64,000 nucleotides of DNA from Devosia sp. (GTDB lineage Bacteria; Pseudomonadota; Alphaproteobacteria; Rhizobiales; Devosiaceae): assembly GCA_016713105.1 (NCBI GenBank), contig JADJPS010000020.1:1-64000 (forward strand). The letters are read 5' to 3'. The notes beneath the pieces were generated by a model. The model worked only from the letters and a program-made list of their open reading frames with translations. It did not search any database and was not told the origin of the DNA. Numbering within the stretch: the first letter of the stretch is position 1; every line of letters starts with the position of its first letter. This document shows positions 42,569-52,420 of this stretch, in pieces. Position numbers and translations under genes: made by a program.

Positions 42569-43921
42569 ATGACCGATGACCTGATCAAGCGCTACGCCAA
42601 GCCCGTGCCCCGCTACACTAGTTACCCGACGGCCCCGCACTTCCATGCCGGCATCGATGCGGCGACCTACGCGGCCTGGCTTGGGGAACTACCTGCGCAG
42701 ACGCCGATTTCGCTTTACGTCCACATCCCGTTCTGCGACCGGCTGTGCTGGTTCTGCGGTTGCCACACCAAGCAGGTGCTGCGCTACGATCCGATCGCTG
42801 CCTACCTGCCTTCGGTGTATCGCGAGATCGAGACGGTTTCCGAGAACCTCGGGGGCAGGGGGCATGTGGTTGCGCTCCATCTCGGCGGCGGTTCCCCGTC
42901 CATGCTGCAACCTGCCGACATGCTGGCCCTTGTCGCCCACATCCGCGAGAACTTCGTCGTCTCTGAATCGCTCGAATTCAGCATCGAGATGGACCCCAAC
43001 GATCTCACCGAGGACCGCTATGACGCGCTCGCCGCCGCCGGTGTTACCCGCGTCAGCGTCGGCGTCCAGGACTTCAACCCCAAGGTGCAGGCCGCCATCA
43101 ATCGCATCCAGACCTTCGAACAGACCCGTGAGGTGATCGAGGCGATGCGGACTCGCGGTGTTGGCTCGTCCAACATCGACATGCTCTACGGCCTGCCGTA
43201 CCAGACCATCGAGTCGGTCGAGGCCACGGCCGACCAGGTTCTGTCGCTGCGGCCCGAGCGCATCGCGCTGTTCGGCTACGCGCACGTGCCTTGGATGAAG
43301 ACGCACCAGAAGATGATCGACGAGGCCGCGCTTCCCGGCGTCGCCGAGCGGCTGAAGCAGTCGCTGGCCGCGGCCGAGCGCATTCTGTCCGCCGGATACG
43401 TGCAAATCGGCATCGATCACTTCGCCCTCCCCAGCGATGGTCTGGCCGTTGCGGCGGCAGGGGGGCACCTGCACCGCAATTTCCAGGGCTATACCACCGA
43501 CGCCGCGCCGGCACTGATCGGTCTGGGGGCCTCCTCGATCGGCAGCCTGCCGCAGGGCTACGTGCAGAACACCGTCGCTACCGGCGAATACATCCGGCAG
43601 GTCAGGGAGAACGGGCTGGCGACCGCCCGCGGCATTGCGCTCAGCGATGAGGATCGGCTGCGCGCCTGGGTCATCGAGCGCTTGATGTGCGACTTCGCCG
43701 TCTCGACCGGCGAGTTGCAGGCCCGCTTCGGGGAAACCGCCGCCGCGCCGGTTGTGCAGGAGATGCGCTATGCCGCGCTCTACGACGGAGACGGACTGGT
43801 GAGCTTCGACGGCAGGACCTTCAGCATCAACGAGATCGGCAGACCTTTCGCGCGGACTGTCGCGGCTACTTTCGACGCCTACCTGGCCAACGGAGCCGGT
43901 CGACACTCGGTCGCAGTGTAG
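42569..43921 (+). CDS. hemN: Oxygen-independent coproporphyrinogen III dehydrogenase
   Basis: 450 aa radical SAM enzyme for heme synthesis without oxygen. ATG 42569 after CAGGAGAGAG. Ligands of the cluster in HIPFCDRLCWFCGCHTK: Cys56, Cys60, Cys63 and the extra Cys65 found in true HemN. LHLGGGSPSML, NPN-type DPNDLTED, and GVQDFNPKVQAAINRIQ follow. The HemN C-terminal domain is present. This distinguishes it from the HemW heme chaperone. Supplies heme for the cbb3 oxidase at low oxygen. Confidence 0.96.
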   Translation: MTDDLIKRYAKPVPRYTSYPTAPHFHAGIDAATYAAWLGELPAQTPISLYVHIPFCDRLCWFCGCHTKQVLRYDPIAAYLPSVYREIETVSENLGGRGHVVALHLGGGSPSMLQPADMLALVAHIRENFVVSESLEFSIEMDPNDLTEDRYDALAAAGVTRVSVGVQDFNPKVQAAINRIQTFEQTREVIEAMRTRGVGSSNIDMLYGLPYQTIESVEATADQVLSLRPERIALFGYAHVPWMKTHQKMIDEAALPGVAERLKQSLAAAERILSAGYVQIGIDHFALPSDGLAVAAAGGHLHRNFQGYTTDAAPALIGLGASSIGSLPQGYVQNTVATGEYIRQVRENGLATARGIALSDEDRLRAWVIERLMCDFAVSTGELQARFGETAAAPVVQEMRYAALYDGDGLVSFDGRTFSINEIGRPFARTVAATFDAYLANGAGRHSVAV

Positions 43922-44024
43922 CCATGCGGGGTTCTACTAAGTAAACCCCCTGAGGCTCCGACCGGAATATCCCGGGTGCGGTCACTGGTCCATCTTGCTG
44001 ACATAGAACAGCGAGGGATTTGAG

Positions 44025-44675
44025 ATGCACATTCACCCGGCCTTTCGTGCTACCGCCGCTATTCCTGCCCACAAGGTCGGCGAGGTTGCCGCACTGCTGT
44101 CGGCCATGCAGCCGGCCGCGGTGACGCTCTATCCTGAAGGAGCGGTCATCTATGCTCAGGGCGAAAAGGCCGGGCCACTGTACTACGTCGAGTTCGGGAC
44201 CGTCCGCATCTGCCGGCTGACCGCCGATGGTCGTCGCCAGATCACCGCCTTCCATTGCGCCGGCGAGGTTTTCGGGTTCGAGGCCGGCGACGAGCATGAT
44301 TCCTACGCCGAAAGCGTCGATGGTGCCGGCGTCCGGGTCCTGCGCACCAATTGCGGCCTGCAGCCCACGGGCTCGATGCTGATGCTGGCGCTCAAGAGCC
44401 TCGCTCGGGTCCAGAACCACCTGATGGTGCTTGGCCGGCGCAATGCCAACGAACGCATGGCCTCGCTGCTTGTCGATCTCGCGGAGCGTCAGGAGAGCGA
44501 CCGTATCGTGACCCTGCCGATGCAGCGCAACGACATCGCCGACTACCTCGGCGTCACCTTCGAGACCGTCTCGCGCATCCTGCGCGCGCTTAAGGAGATG
44601 GGGATCATCCGCATGCGCTCGGTCAGCGAAGTCGAGATCCTCGATTTCGTGGCCCTCGAGGACATGTGCGAGTAG
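44025..44675 (+). CDS. fixK: FixK-like Crp/Fnr regulator (no FeS cysteines)
   Basis: 216 aa. Cyclic-nucleotide-binding-like domain (GEKAGPLYYVEFGTVRICRL) and helix-turn-helix MQRNDIADYLGVTFETVSRI, with E-T-V-S-R as in FNR/FixK, so it should bind the same TTGAT boxes. No N-terminal Cys cluster, unlike the fnr product. In rhizobia fixK is turned on by FixJ. I see no FNR box in the 100 bp upstream, which fits direct FixJ control, but I cannot recognise a FixJ site with certainty. Confidence 0.82.
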   Translation: MHIHPAFRATAAIPAHKVGEVAALLSAMQPAAVTLYPEGAVIYAQGEKAGPLYYVEFGTVRICRLTADGRRQITAFHCAGEVFGFEAGDEHDSYAESVDGAGVRVLRTNCGLQPTGSMLMLALKSLARVQNHLMVLGRRNANERMASLLVDLAERQESDRIVTLPMQRNDIADYLGVTFETVSRILRALKEMGIIRMRSVSEVEILDFVALEDMCE

Positions 44676-45127
44676 TCGCCCGAAGCGCTCGCAGGATAAG
44701 CTGCCGCGGTCTTCCCGTATCGGAGGCCCTGAACACCGAGTCGTTGCAGCGAAACGGTGAGCGGCCCAAGTTCAGTGGCCGCCCATGATGCCTCAGCACC
44801 AGTCCGACGGCGCCCATGCAGGCACCATTGTCGGTGAATGTGCTGCGCCTCAACATCGTCCGCGTGATCTCAGGCACGTTCTCCCGCCCGACCAGGCCAT
44901 GCCGCATGGCGCCCTTCGCTGGCGGCCCCCACCGGAGCGTCCCACCCGTCTTCGACGCCGTGGTCTCCCGGCTTGCGGTCGCGCGCCCGCAGATCGGCGA
45001 CAAGATCGTCTGCGTGGCGCTCTCTCCCGCTTCCATTGACAGTCGCATGATCACCAAGCAATCCATCACGGTTGGCGCGGGACTCAGGTAACAACACCCG
45101 CATCGTATCTGCCGTTCGAGGTCCACA
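44676..45127. other. 452-bp intergenic region, nothing assignable
   Basis: Open frames exist on both strands (for example 44816-45091 plus) but none has family resemblance or a convincing start. No tRNA, terminator or FNR box seen. Could hold an untranslated RNA or gene debris. Confidence 0.3.
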
Positions 45128-46111
45128 ATGCAGCTCACCACCGGCCTGAATCCTTACGGGCTCTCCTACTACCTGGGCCTGCAGGGCAAGGGGACGCCGC
45201 GCCACAACCCGCACGGCAAGGGCCTCGAGGGATTCATCACCCTCACCGAGGAACTCGGCGGCAAGGCGATCGAACTGTGGGAGGGCTGGCTCAAGGACTT
45301 GTCCGACGCCGACCTCGCAGGACTCAAGGCCCGGCTCGACGGGCTCGGGTGGAAGCGCGTCCTGAGTTCAGGCCTCCAGAACTGCGATATCGACCTGCTG
45401 CTGCGCTGTGCGGGAGCACTCGATGCCACCTACGTCCGGCTGGCGCTGACCCCGATCCTGTGCGGTGACCGCGCCGCGGCCGGGCAGCGCTGGCACGACC
45501 TGGTCCATTCGGTCAACGCGAAGCTCGAGGCCTACGCGCCGCTCGCCGAAGCGGCCGGGGTGGTCCTGCTCATCGAGAACCACCAGGATTTCACCAGTCG
45601 CGAACTGGTCGGCTTCTGCGAGGAGTACGGTCCGTCCGTCCGCATTGTCTTCGACATGGCCAACACCTTTCCGGTCGCGGAGTCGCCGCTCGACTTCACC
45701 CGCGTCATCGCCCCCTACGTGCGCCACTGCCACGTCAAGGACTACTGGGTGCAGTTCACGCCAGAGGGCTTCCGCCTCATCCGCTGTCCGTCCGGCGATG
45801 GTTGCGTGCCGCACCGGCAGATGTTCGACATCCTCGCGCAGCACAATGACGAGATGATCGCCTGCATCGAGATCGGCGCCCTCGAGGCGCGCCACGTCCG
45901 GCTGTTTACACCGGATTGGTGGCACGGCTATCCCCCCAAGCCCGCCGAGGACTTGGCCGCCTGTCTGCTGGCCGCACAGCGCAACCGCCTGCATGAGGAT
46001 GCCGAGTGGCGTACCCCGTGGGAACGCAATGCCGACCACGAGCTGATCGAGTATGAGCTAGCCCAGTACCGCAAGAGCGCCGCGAACCTCAAGGCGCTCG
46101 GACTGATGTGA
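45128..46111 (+). CDS. Xylose-isomerase-like TIM barrel protein
   Basis: 327 aa AP-endonuclease-2 / sugar isomerase-epimerase family. Barrel-strand landmarks: GGKAIELWEGWL, VVLLIENHQDF (metal Glu), RIVFDMANTFPVAESP (metal Asp), HCHVKDYW (metal His) and ACIEIGALE (metal Glu). It is longer than many such isomerases, with an extra C-terminal 50 residues. Followed after 14 bases by an SDR on the same strand, so a two-step sugar or polyol catabolic pair is likely. Substrate not predictable. Confidence 0.85.
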   Translation: MQLTTGLNPYGLSYYLGLQGKGTPRHNPHGKGLEGFITLTEELGGKAIELWEGWLKDLSDADLAGLKARLDGLGWKRVLSSGLQNCDIDLLLRCAGALDATYVRLALTPILCGDRAAAGQRWHDLVHSVNAKLEAYAPLAEAAGVVLLIENHQDFTSRELVGFCEEYGPSVRIVFDMANTFPVAESPLDFTRVIAPYVRHCHVKDYWVQFTPEGFRLIRCPSGDGCVPHRQMFDILAQHNDEMIACIEIGALEARHVRLFTPDWWHGYPPKPAEDLAACLLAAQRNRLHEDAEWRTPWERNADHELIEYELAQYRKSAANLKALGLM

Positions 46112-46124
46112 TTGGAGGCCCGCA

Positions 46125-46934
46125 GTGGCAAAGGATCTCTCTGGTAAAATCGCTTTCGTAACCGGCTCCGGCCGCGGCCTTGGCAGCTTCATGGCCAGGA
46201 AACTCGCGGCACGCGGTGCCGACGTCGTCGTGCACGACCTGACTTGGGACGCTGCCGCCAGGTACGGCGAGGCGGACAATCTCGGCGCCATGATCAAGTC
46301 CATCGAGAGCCTTGGCGTGCGCGCAATGGGTGTTACCGGCAATATCGGCGACCGCGACGCCGTCGCTGCCATGCGCCGGGAGATCGAGGACAAGTTCGGG
46401 CCGGTCGAGATCCTCGTCAACTGTGCCGGCGGCGATATCGGCGCCTCGGGCAACAAGCCGGTGCCCAACAACATCCTCGGCATCACCTACGAGGATCTGG
46501 TGACGCTGACCAACAACAACCTGATCGGCACCATGTTGGTCACCCAGGCCTTCGTGCCGCAGATGGTCGAGCGCCAGCACGGCATCGTCGTCAACATCGC
46601 TTCGGTCGCGGCCCATATCGGCGTCAGCCATGGCGGCATCTACGCCACGCTCAAGGCGGCCGTGACGCACTACACCCGCTGCCTTGCCGACGAAGTGCGC
46701 GAGCACGGCGTGCGCGTCAACGTGGTGAGCCCGGGCCCGTCCAAGACCGCGCGCTTCCAGGCGACCCGCACGGTCGACCCGGACAAGATGAACTCCAACA
46801 AGGTCTCGATGGATCGCTATGCCGAGCCCGAGGAGATCGCCGACGCGGTGGTGTTCCTTTGCTCGCCGGAGGCCAGGTTCATACACGGCCAGTTGCTGCG
46901 CGTCGACGGTGGACTGCAGCTCTACGCCGGCTGA
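46125..46934 (+). CDS. Short-chain dehydrogenase/reductase
   Basis: 269 aa classical SDR. NAD(P) loop TGSGRGLGSFMARKL, NCAGGDIGASG in place of NNAG, catalytic Ser in NIASVAAHIG, and YATLK as the Tyr-x3-Lys. C-terminal GQLLRVDGGLQL. Functionally linked by distance (14 bp) to the TIM barrel protein. Likely oxidises a polyol or keto-sugar. Starts with GTG at 46125. Confidence 0.92.
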   Translation: MAKDLSGKIAFVTGSGRGLGSFMARKLAARGADVVVHDLTWDAAARYGEADNLGAMIKSIESLGVRAMGVTGNIGDRDAVAAMRREIEDKFGPVEILVNCAGGDIGASGNKPVPNNILGITYEDLVTLTNNNLIGTMLVTQAFVPQMVERQHGIVVNIASVAAHIGVSHGGIYATLKAAVTHYTRCLADEVREHGVRVNVVSPGPSKTARFQATRTVDPDKMNSNKVSMDRYAEPEEIADAVVFLCSPEARFIHGQLLRVDGGLQLYAG

Positions 46935-47149
46935 GCGATCCGCCATCCTCCCCGCCGGGGGGGACTATCGCATATGGCACCGATGGTAGTCGCGAGCGCC
47001 TTCTGCCCGGTGGGAGAAGGCGACCCGTGCCAACTCGCCCCGCATGCGATGGCCCTGCCGCCGCGCGCGTGGGGGCTGTGCTCATCTTCCCCCTTGAGCG
47101 GTGCCCCTGCGTCGGGCTAACTCGCAGCGCCCAATTGTGCGGAGCCCAA

Positions 47150-48193
47150 ATGGCCACTCTTGGCCTCGCCATCGCCGCCGTCGCCCTGCTGCTGTCGCTT
47201 GCCGTCGCCTACTACGCCATGAAGCGGGCCGCACGGCTCGGGTTGGTGCAGGAGCCTACCGAGCGTTCCTCGCACACCCGCCCGACGCCGCTTGGCGGTG
47301 GTCTCGGTGTCGTCGCCGGCGGTTCCTTTGCCGGCCTGCTGCCAGCAATGCTGATCCCCTGGCTGGCGGTGCCGGTGCTGATGGCCGGTATTCTCATCGC
47401 GCTCATCGGCTTTTCCGACGATCGCCGTCCGATCGCCGCGCGATGGCGACTGGGCGCGCAGGTGCTGCTGACCGGGGCCGTTGTCGCGACGCTGCCGCTG
47501 GATGCGCTTGGCCCGCAGCTTGGACTCGCCGTGCCCGAGTCGGTGCTGCTCGTCGTGGTTGCGCTGTCCGGCGCCCTGTGGATCAACGTCTTCAACTTCA
47601 TGGACGGCATTGACGGCCTGGCCGGCACCGAGGCCATCTTCCTTCTCGTCGGCGGTGCCCTGCTGGCCTGGCTCGCCGAACCTCTGGTGCTTGAGGATTT
47701 GCGACTGTGGTGGATGCTCGGGATTGCCGCTGCGACGCTCGGCTTCCTGCTGCTCAACTGGGCACCGGCGCGCATCTTCATGGGCGATACCGGCAGCACC
47801 TACCTGGGCCTGATGATCGCGTTCTTCGGCTTCTCCACCATCGCCAGCGCCTGGCTGTCCGTCTGGCAATGGCTGATCCTCGGAGCCCTGTTCCTCGCCG
47901 ACAGCCTGACCACGCTCGCACGACGTGCGCTCAATCGCGAGCCGGTCTGGGAGGCGCATCGGCGGCACGCCTACCAGGCCCTGCAGCGGCGCTTCCGGTC
48001 CCACTCCAGGGTGACGCTCCTCGCGCTGGCGATGAACGTGCTGGTGCTGCTGCCGCTGTCCTGGCTGGCCGGTCAGCTGCCCCAATGGGGCTGGCTGATC
48101 GCCCTCGTCACCTATGCCGTGCTCGTGCCGGCGGCGATCCGGGCCGGGGCGGGGGCTCCGGAGCGCGAGTCGAGCCCCCTCCGGCGCGAATAG
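47150..48193 (+). CDS. Undecaprenyl-phosphate sugar-1-phosphate transferase (WecA/MraY family)
   Basis: 347 aa from ATG 47150, about ten membrane helices. Family motifs: SHTRPTPLGGGLGVV, GFSDDRRPI (Asp-Asp), INVFNFMDGIDGLAGTE, ARIFMGDTGSTYLGL and the HRRHAYQALQRR loop of the GlcNAc/FucNAc-type branch. It loads the first sugar of a surface polysaccharide or O-antigen onto undecaprenyl phosphate. No glycosyltransferase neighbours here. Confidence 0.92.
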   Translation: MATLGLAIAAVALLLSLAVAYYAMKRAARLGLVQEPTERSSHTRPTPLGGGLGVVAGGSFAGLLPAMLIPWLAVPVLMAGILIALIGFSDDRRPIAARWRLGAQVLLTGAVVATLPLDALGPQLGLAVPESVLLVVVALSGALWINVFNFMDGIDGLAGTEAIFLLVGGALLAWLAEPLVLEDLRLWWMLGIAAATLGFLLLNWAPARIFMGDTGSTYLGLMIAFFGFSTIASAWLSVWQWLILGALFLADSLTTLARRALNREPVWEAHRRHAYQALQRRFRSHSRVTLLALAMNVLVLLPLSWLAGQLPQWGWLIALVTYAVLVPAAIRAGAGAPERESSPLRRE

Positions 48194-48361
48194 ATCCGTT
48201 CAGCAACGTGACCGAGATCGGGCGAACGCACCCAAGATCTGCCATTCTGCAAACACTTGGAGCGTTCATCAATGTGGCGGGAGTGAGCCACCGAATCTAT
48301 GCCCACCCGCCCATCGGGCCGTGGCATGGCAACGGGGATAGTGAGCGGCCCTCGCCCTGGC

Positions 48362-48598
48362 CTAGAGCCAGAGGCTGAGAAAGAACGCGCCCGCGCCGAC
48401 GATCGTCAGGGACGCGGCCGCCGAGGCGAACAGCATGTTCTTGGTGTAGTCGATCTGGCGCATCCACTCGCGGCGCGTCATCGCCCGCACGTCGAACCGC
48501 CCTACCTCGTTGTCGATCATCGCAGCCAGCCCCTCATCCATCGCGAGGCGGCAGCGTGCGCGCAACCCGTCTTTCCGGCCAGCGGCAAGCGGGATCAT
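48362..48598 (-). CDS. Small C-tail-anchored membrane protein
   Basis: 78 aa (could start lower at MDEGLAAMI). A soluble helical part with WMRQIDYTKNMLFASAAASL, then one C-terminal helix (LTIVGAGAFFLSLWL) and stop. No family recognised. Composition and the tail anchor look like a real protein. Confidence 0.5.
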   Translation of the reverse strand: MIPLAAGRKDGLRARCRLAMDEGLAAMIDNEVGRFDVRAMTRREWMRQIDYTKNMLFASAAASLTIVGAGAFFLSLWL

Positions 48599-48726
48599 GC
48601 TTAATTCATCTCAAATGCCATCAATCCCGGCGCCGTTCGCACAAGCGTGTTGAGAGCGTGGGGGCGCTGCCTTGTCAGCGCCACGATTTGCGCTAGCTTG
48701 CCCATCCGATCGTCCGGAATGCCTGC

Positions 48727-49242
48727 ATGTCACTGTCCCGCCGCGGTTTCCTTGCACTTGGCCTGGTGCCGTTGCTGGCCGCCTGCTCGTCCACCGTTGC
48801 GCCGATGACCGGACCGAGCGGCGGACTCGTGCCGCCGCAATTGACCCAAGGGGCCATTCTCGCAGCCATCAACGGCACGCGCGCGCGCTACGGCAAGCCG
48901 CCCCTGCGCTACAACGCCAAGCTGGAGTCCGCCGCGCGCGTCCAGGCCCGCCTGATGGCGTCCAAGGACCAGCTGTCACACGATCTGGGGCTATCGCTGC
49001 ACCGCCGCGTCGTCGACTCCGGCTTCGTCGGCGCCTCGGGCGAGAACGTTGCCGGCGGCCATCGGACGCTCGATCAGGCCATCGCCGGCTGGCTCGATTC
49101 CAAAGGCCACCGCGAGACGCTGCTGTCGACCCGCTTCGAGGAATTCGGGCTGGCCGTCGCTACCGTCCCTGGCGGCAAGCAGAGCCGCTATGGCATCTAC
49201 TGGGCCTTTATCGCCGGGGGGCCCTACTCGGCCTGGCACTGA
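48727..49242 (+). CDS. CAP/SCP-domain lipoprotein
   Basis: 171 aa. Lipoprotein signal LALGLVPLLAAC, then a CAP domain: ILAAINGTRARYGKPPLRYN, LESAARVQARLM, GASGENVAGG and IAGWLDSKGHRETLLS (Gly-His-Arg motif). Bacterial CAP proteins are periplasmic or surface proteins of poorly known function. Convergent with glpK, 11 bp apart. Confidence 0.87.
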   Translation: MSLSRRGFLALGLVPLLAACSSTVAPMTGPSGGLVPPQLTQGAILAAINGTRARYGKPPLRYNAKLESAARVQARLMASKDQLSHDLGLSLHRRVVDSGFVGASGENVAGGHRTLDQAIAGWLDSKGHRETLLSTRFEEFGLAVATVPGGKQSRYGIYWAFIAGGPYSAWH

Positions 49243-49253
49243 CCCCCGACCGC

Positions 49254-50744
49254 TCAGGCGCGGGTCAGCGTGCGCCGCACCGCATCGCGCCAACCCTTGA
49301 ATTTGCGCTTGCGTGTCGCTTCGTCCATGTGCGGCGTGAACTGCCGGTCGAGGGCCCAGCGCGCGGCGAACCCCTGCTGGTCCGGCCACACCCCCGCCTT
49401 CCAGCCCGCAAGCCACGCCGCCCCAAGGGCGGTGGTCTCGAGGATGGTCGGCCGGTCGACGGGCGTGTTCAGCATGTCGGCGAGGAACTGCATGGTGAAG
49501 TCCGAGCCGACCATCCCGCCATCGACCCGCAATACCGTATCGGTTGCGCCCTTCCAGTCCCTGCGCATCGCGTCGATCAGGTCGCGCGTCTGGTAGCTCA
49601 CCGACTCGAGCGCCGCCCGCGCCAGTTCCGCTGGACCCGAACTGCGCGTCAGCCCGGTGATCGAGGCCCGCGCCTCGGCATCCCACCAGGGTGCGCCGAG
49701 CCCGACAAAGGCTGGCACGAGGTAGACATTCTGCGTCGGGTCCGCCCTGGCTGCCAGAGGGTCGGCATCGGAGGCCTTCTCGATGATCTTGAGCATGTCA
49801 CGCATCCACTGCACCGACGCGCCGGCCATGAAGATCGCGCCCTCGAGCGCGTAGGTTGTGTGACCGTCCAGCCGGTAGGCGATCGTGGTGAGCAGGCGAT
49901 TCTTCGATCGCACCAGATCGTCGCCGGTATTGAGCAGCGCGAAGCACCCGGTGCCATAGGTCGATTTCAGCATCCCCGGCTCAAAGCAGGCCTGTCCGAT
50001 GGTGGCCGCCTGCTGGTCACCCGCCGACCCGGTGATCGGGATCGAAACCCCGAAGATCTCAGGGTCGGTGTGGCCGAAATCGGCCGCATTGTCCTTGACC
50101 TCGGGCAGGATCGCCGCCGGGATGCGGAACAGCCGCAGCAGGTCGCCGTCCCACTGGTTGCTGCGGATATTGTAGAGCAGCGTGCGGCAGGCATTGGTGA
50201 CGTCGGTGGCGTGGCTCCGTCCGCCCGTCAGGCGCCAGATCAGGTAGGAATCGACCGTGCCGAAGGCGAGGTCCCCCTTCTCCGCCCGCTTGCGCGCTCC
50301 CGGCACGCTGTCGAGGATCCAGGCGAGCTTGGTGGCGGTGAAATAGGGGTCGAGCAGCAGCCCGGTCTTTTCGCTCACCAGCTTCTCGTGTCCGGCCTTT
50401 CTGAGCTTCTCGCACAGCCTGTGGGTGCGGCGGTCCTGCCAGACAATGGCATTGTAGATCGCTTTGCCGGTTGCCCGGTCCCACACGATCGTCGTTTCGC
50501 GCTGGTTGGTGATGCCGATCGCGGCAATCTCGGCGGCCTTGAGATTGGCCTTCTTGAGCGCGGTCTTGGCCGACCACAGGCAGGTGGCCCAGATTTCCTC
50601 CGGAATGTGCTCTACCCAGCCGTCCTGCGGGAAGTGCTGGGTGAACTCCATTTTGCCGACGCCTGCGATCCTCTGCTCGCCGTCGAACACGATCGCGCGG
50701 CTCGAAGTTGTGCCCTGGTCGATCGCCAGAATGTTTCCGCTCAT
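49254..50744 (-). CDS. glpK: Glycerol kinase
   Basis: 496 aa FGGY kinase: ILAIDQGTTSSRAIVFD, WQDRRTHRLCE, the Zn/regulatory PYFTATKLAWILD, GSAGDQQAA, KSTYGTGCFAL, and DGGMVGSDFTMQFLADML. Phosphorylates glycerol to glycerol-3-phosphate. The ATG overlaps the glpD stop (ATGA), so glpD-glpK are coupled in that order. No glpF or glpR seen here. Confidence 0.97.
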   Translation of the reverse strand: MSGNILAIDQGTTSSRAIVFDGEQRIAGVGKMEFTQHFPQDGWVEHIPEEIWATCLWSAKTALKKANLKAAEIAAIGITNQRETTIVWDRATGKAIYNAIVWQDRRTHRLCEKLRKAGHEKLVSEKTGLLLDPYFTATKLAWILDSVPGARKRAEKGDLAFGTVDSYLIWRLTGGRSHATDVTNACRTLLYNIRSNQWDGDLLRLFRIPAAILPEVKDNAADFGHTDPEIFGVSIPITGSAGDQQAATIGQACFEPGMLKSTYGTGCFALLNTGDDLVRSKNRLLTTIAYRLDGHTTYALEGAIFMAGASVQWMRDMLKIIEKASDADPLAARADPTQNVYLVPAFVGLGAPWWDAEARASITGLTRSSGPAELARAALESVSYQTRDLIDAMRRDWKGATDTVLRVDGGMVGSDFTMQFLADMLNTPVDRPTILETTALGAAWLAGWKAGVWPDQQGFAARWALDRQFTPHMDEATRKRKFKGWRDAVRRTLTRA

Positions 50745-52261
50745 CTCGTAGTCCCCCCGATGCGTTCGTCCATGTAGCGTGCAAGGTCCGCCGTCTCGGC
50801 CGCACCAAGCCTGAGTCCCTGCTTGGTGCGCCGCCACAGCACGTCCTCGGCAGTCCGGGCCCATTCGTGCGCGATCAGCCAGTCCACTTCCACCTGGTAG
50901 AGCGTGCCGCCGAAGAACTTCCCCAGATCCGTCGTTTCCTGTCGCTCCCCCAGCATCCCCGGCACCAGAGTGCCATAGGCGCGCACCAGGCGTCGCAGCA
51001 GCACTGGTCCGAGGCGCGGGTAGATCGCCAGTTGCCGCCGCAACTCCGCCTCGAACGCGGTTGGCGCGAAATCGCCGCCCGGCAGCTTGCCTTTGCCGGT
51101 CCAGCGTGGCCCTTTGGGGCCGATCAGCCCGTCGATGCGGTCGACCACTTCCTCGCTGAGCCGGCGGTGGGTGGTGAGCTTGCCACCGAAGACGTTGATC
51201 AGCGGCGCATTTCCCGCCTCACCCTCGGTCCGCAGCACGTAGTCGCGTGTCGCCTCCTGCGCCGCGCTTGCCCCGTCGTCGAACAGCGGTCGCACGCCTG
51301 AGTAGGTCCACACGATGTCGGCGCGGGTCACCGGTCGTGCAAAATACTCATTCGCGGCCGCCAGCAGGTAGTCGGTCTCCTCCGCATCTATCGCTACCGT
51401 CGCCGGGTCGCCGGCGAAGTCCTTGTCTGTCGTGCCGATCAGGGTGAAGTCGCCTTCGTAGGGGATGGCAAAGAAGATGCGCCCGTCGCGGTTCTGGAAG
51501 AAATAGCAGCGCTCGTGCTCGAACAGGCGCTTGACCACGATATGGCTGCCCTTGACCAGCCGCACGTGGTGCGCGTCGTTCTGCCCCATCGCTTCGACGA
51601 TCACCTTGTCGACCCACGGCCCGCCCGCGTTGACAAGCAACCTCGAGCGCACGGTTCGCGCCGCCCCGTCGGCGCAACTGAGATCGATCCGCCATGCCCC
51701 GCCATCCCGCCGGGCCCAAACGACCCTGGTACGCACCAGGACTTCGGCGCCCCGGTCAGCCGCGTCGCGGGCATTCAGCACCACCAGTCGTGCATCGTCC
51801 ACCCAGCCGTCCGAATACTCGAATGCGGTGCGGAAGCCGGCCTTCAGCGGCCGACCGGCCTCGTCCTTGGTGAGGTCCAGCGTCCGGGTCGGGGGCAGCA
51901 GCTTCCGCCCGCCCAGGTGGTCGTAGAGGAACAGACCGAGCCTGAGCAGCCAGGCGGGCCTGAGATTCTTCTCGTAGGGCAGCACGAAGCGGAGCGGCCA
52001 GATGATGTGCGGTGCGCTTGCCCAGAGCACTTCGCGCTCGATGAGCGCCTCGCGCACCAGCCGGAACTCGTAGTGCTCGAGATAGCGCAACCCCCCATGC
52101 ACCAGCTTGGTCGCCGCGGACGAGGTTCCGGAGGCGAGATCGTTCATTTCGGCCAGCGCCACCCGGTGCCCGCGCCCAACGGCGTCGCGGGCGATGCCGG
52201 TGCCATTCACGCCTCCGCCAATGACGAAAACATCGAGGACTTCGGGGGCGGTCATGGTCAT
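50741..52261 (-). CDS. glpD: Glycerol-3-phosphate dehydrogenase (FAD, aerobic type)
   Basis: 506 aa, membrane-associated flavoprotein feeding electrons to ubiquinone. FAD loop DVFVIGGGVNGTGIARDAVG, SGTSSAATKLVHGGLRYLEH, VNAGGPWVDKVI, GDFTLIGTTDKDFAGDP, VFGGKLTTHRRLSEE and a C-terminal DAO_C domain. Works with glpK next to it. Starts at the first of two close ATGs (52261, 52255). Confidence 0.96.
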   Translation of the reverse strand: MTMTAPEVLDVFVIGGGVNGTGIARDAVGRGHRVALAEMNDLASGTSSAATKLVHGGLRYLEHYEFRLVREALIEREVLWASAPHIIWPLRFVLPYEKNLRPAWLLRLGLFLYDHLGGRKLLPPTRTLDLTKDEAGRPLKAGFRTAFEYSDGWVDDARLVVLNARDAADRGAEVLVRTRVVWARRDGGAWRIDLSCADGAARTVRSRLLVNAGGPWVDKVIVEAMGQNDAHHVRLVKGSHIVVKRLFEHERCYFFQNRDGRIFFAIPYEGDFTLIGTTDKDFAGDPATVAIDAEETDYLLAAANEYFARPVTRADIVWTYSGVRPLFDDGASAAQEATRDYVLRTEGEAGNAPLINVFGGKLTTHRRLSEEVVDRIDGLIGPKGPRWTGKGKLPGGDFAPTAFEAELRRQLAIYPRLGPVLLRRLVRAYGTLVPGMLGERQETTDLGKFFGGTLYQVEVDWLIAHEWARTAEDVLWRRTKQGLRLGAAETADLARYMDERIGGTTR

Positions 52262-52420
52262 TTCCGGAAGGTGGACGACGGAGGCACGTTGAGCGGTCTA
52301 CGAGACAACCGGCCGCCGGATCAATGCATGCCGCGCGCCGATGCGCACGATTTTCATCTGTAGTTGACCCCTGTGACAATGCGGTGCAACAGGAGGCAAC
52401 TGTTTCGCGGCTGTGCGCCC

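Noticed and set aside
43928..43949. Hairpin after hemN (GGGGTT / AACCCC) as terminator
   Set aside because: Six-base stem with a ten-base loop and no T run.
43922..44024. FNR box upstream of the fixK-like gene
   Set aside because: No TTGAT-N4-ATCAA-like dyad in this interval.
45128..46934. Assigning the TIM barrel / SDR pair to a named sugar pathway
   Set aside because: Both families are too broad, and no transporter or third enzyme nearby fixes the substrate.
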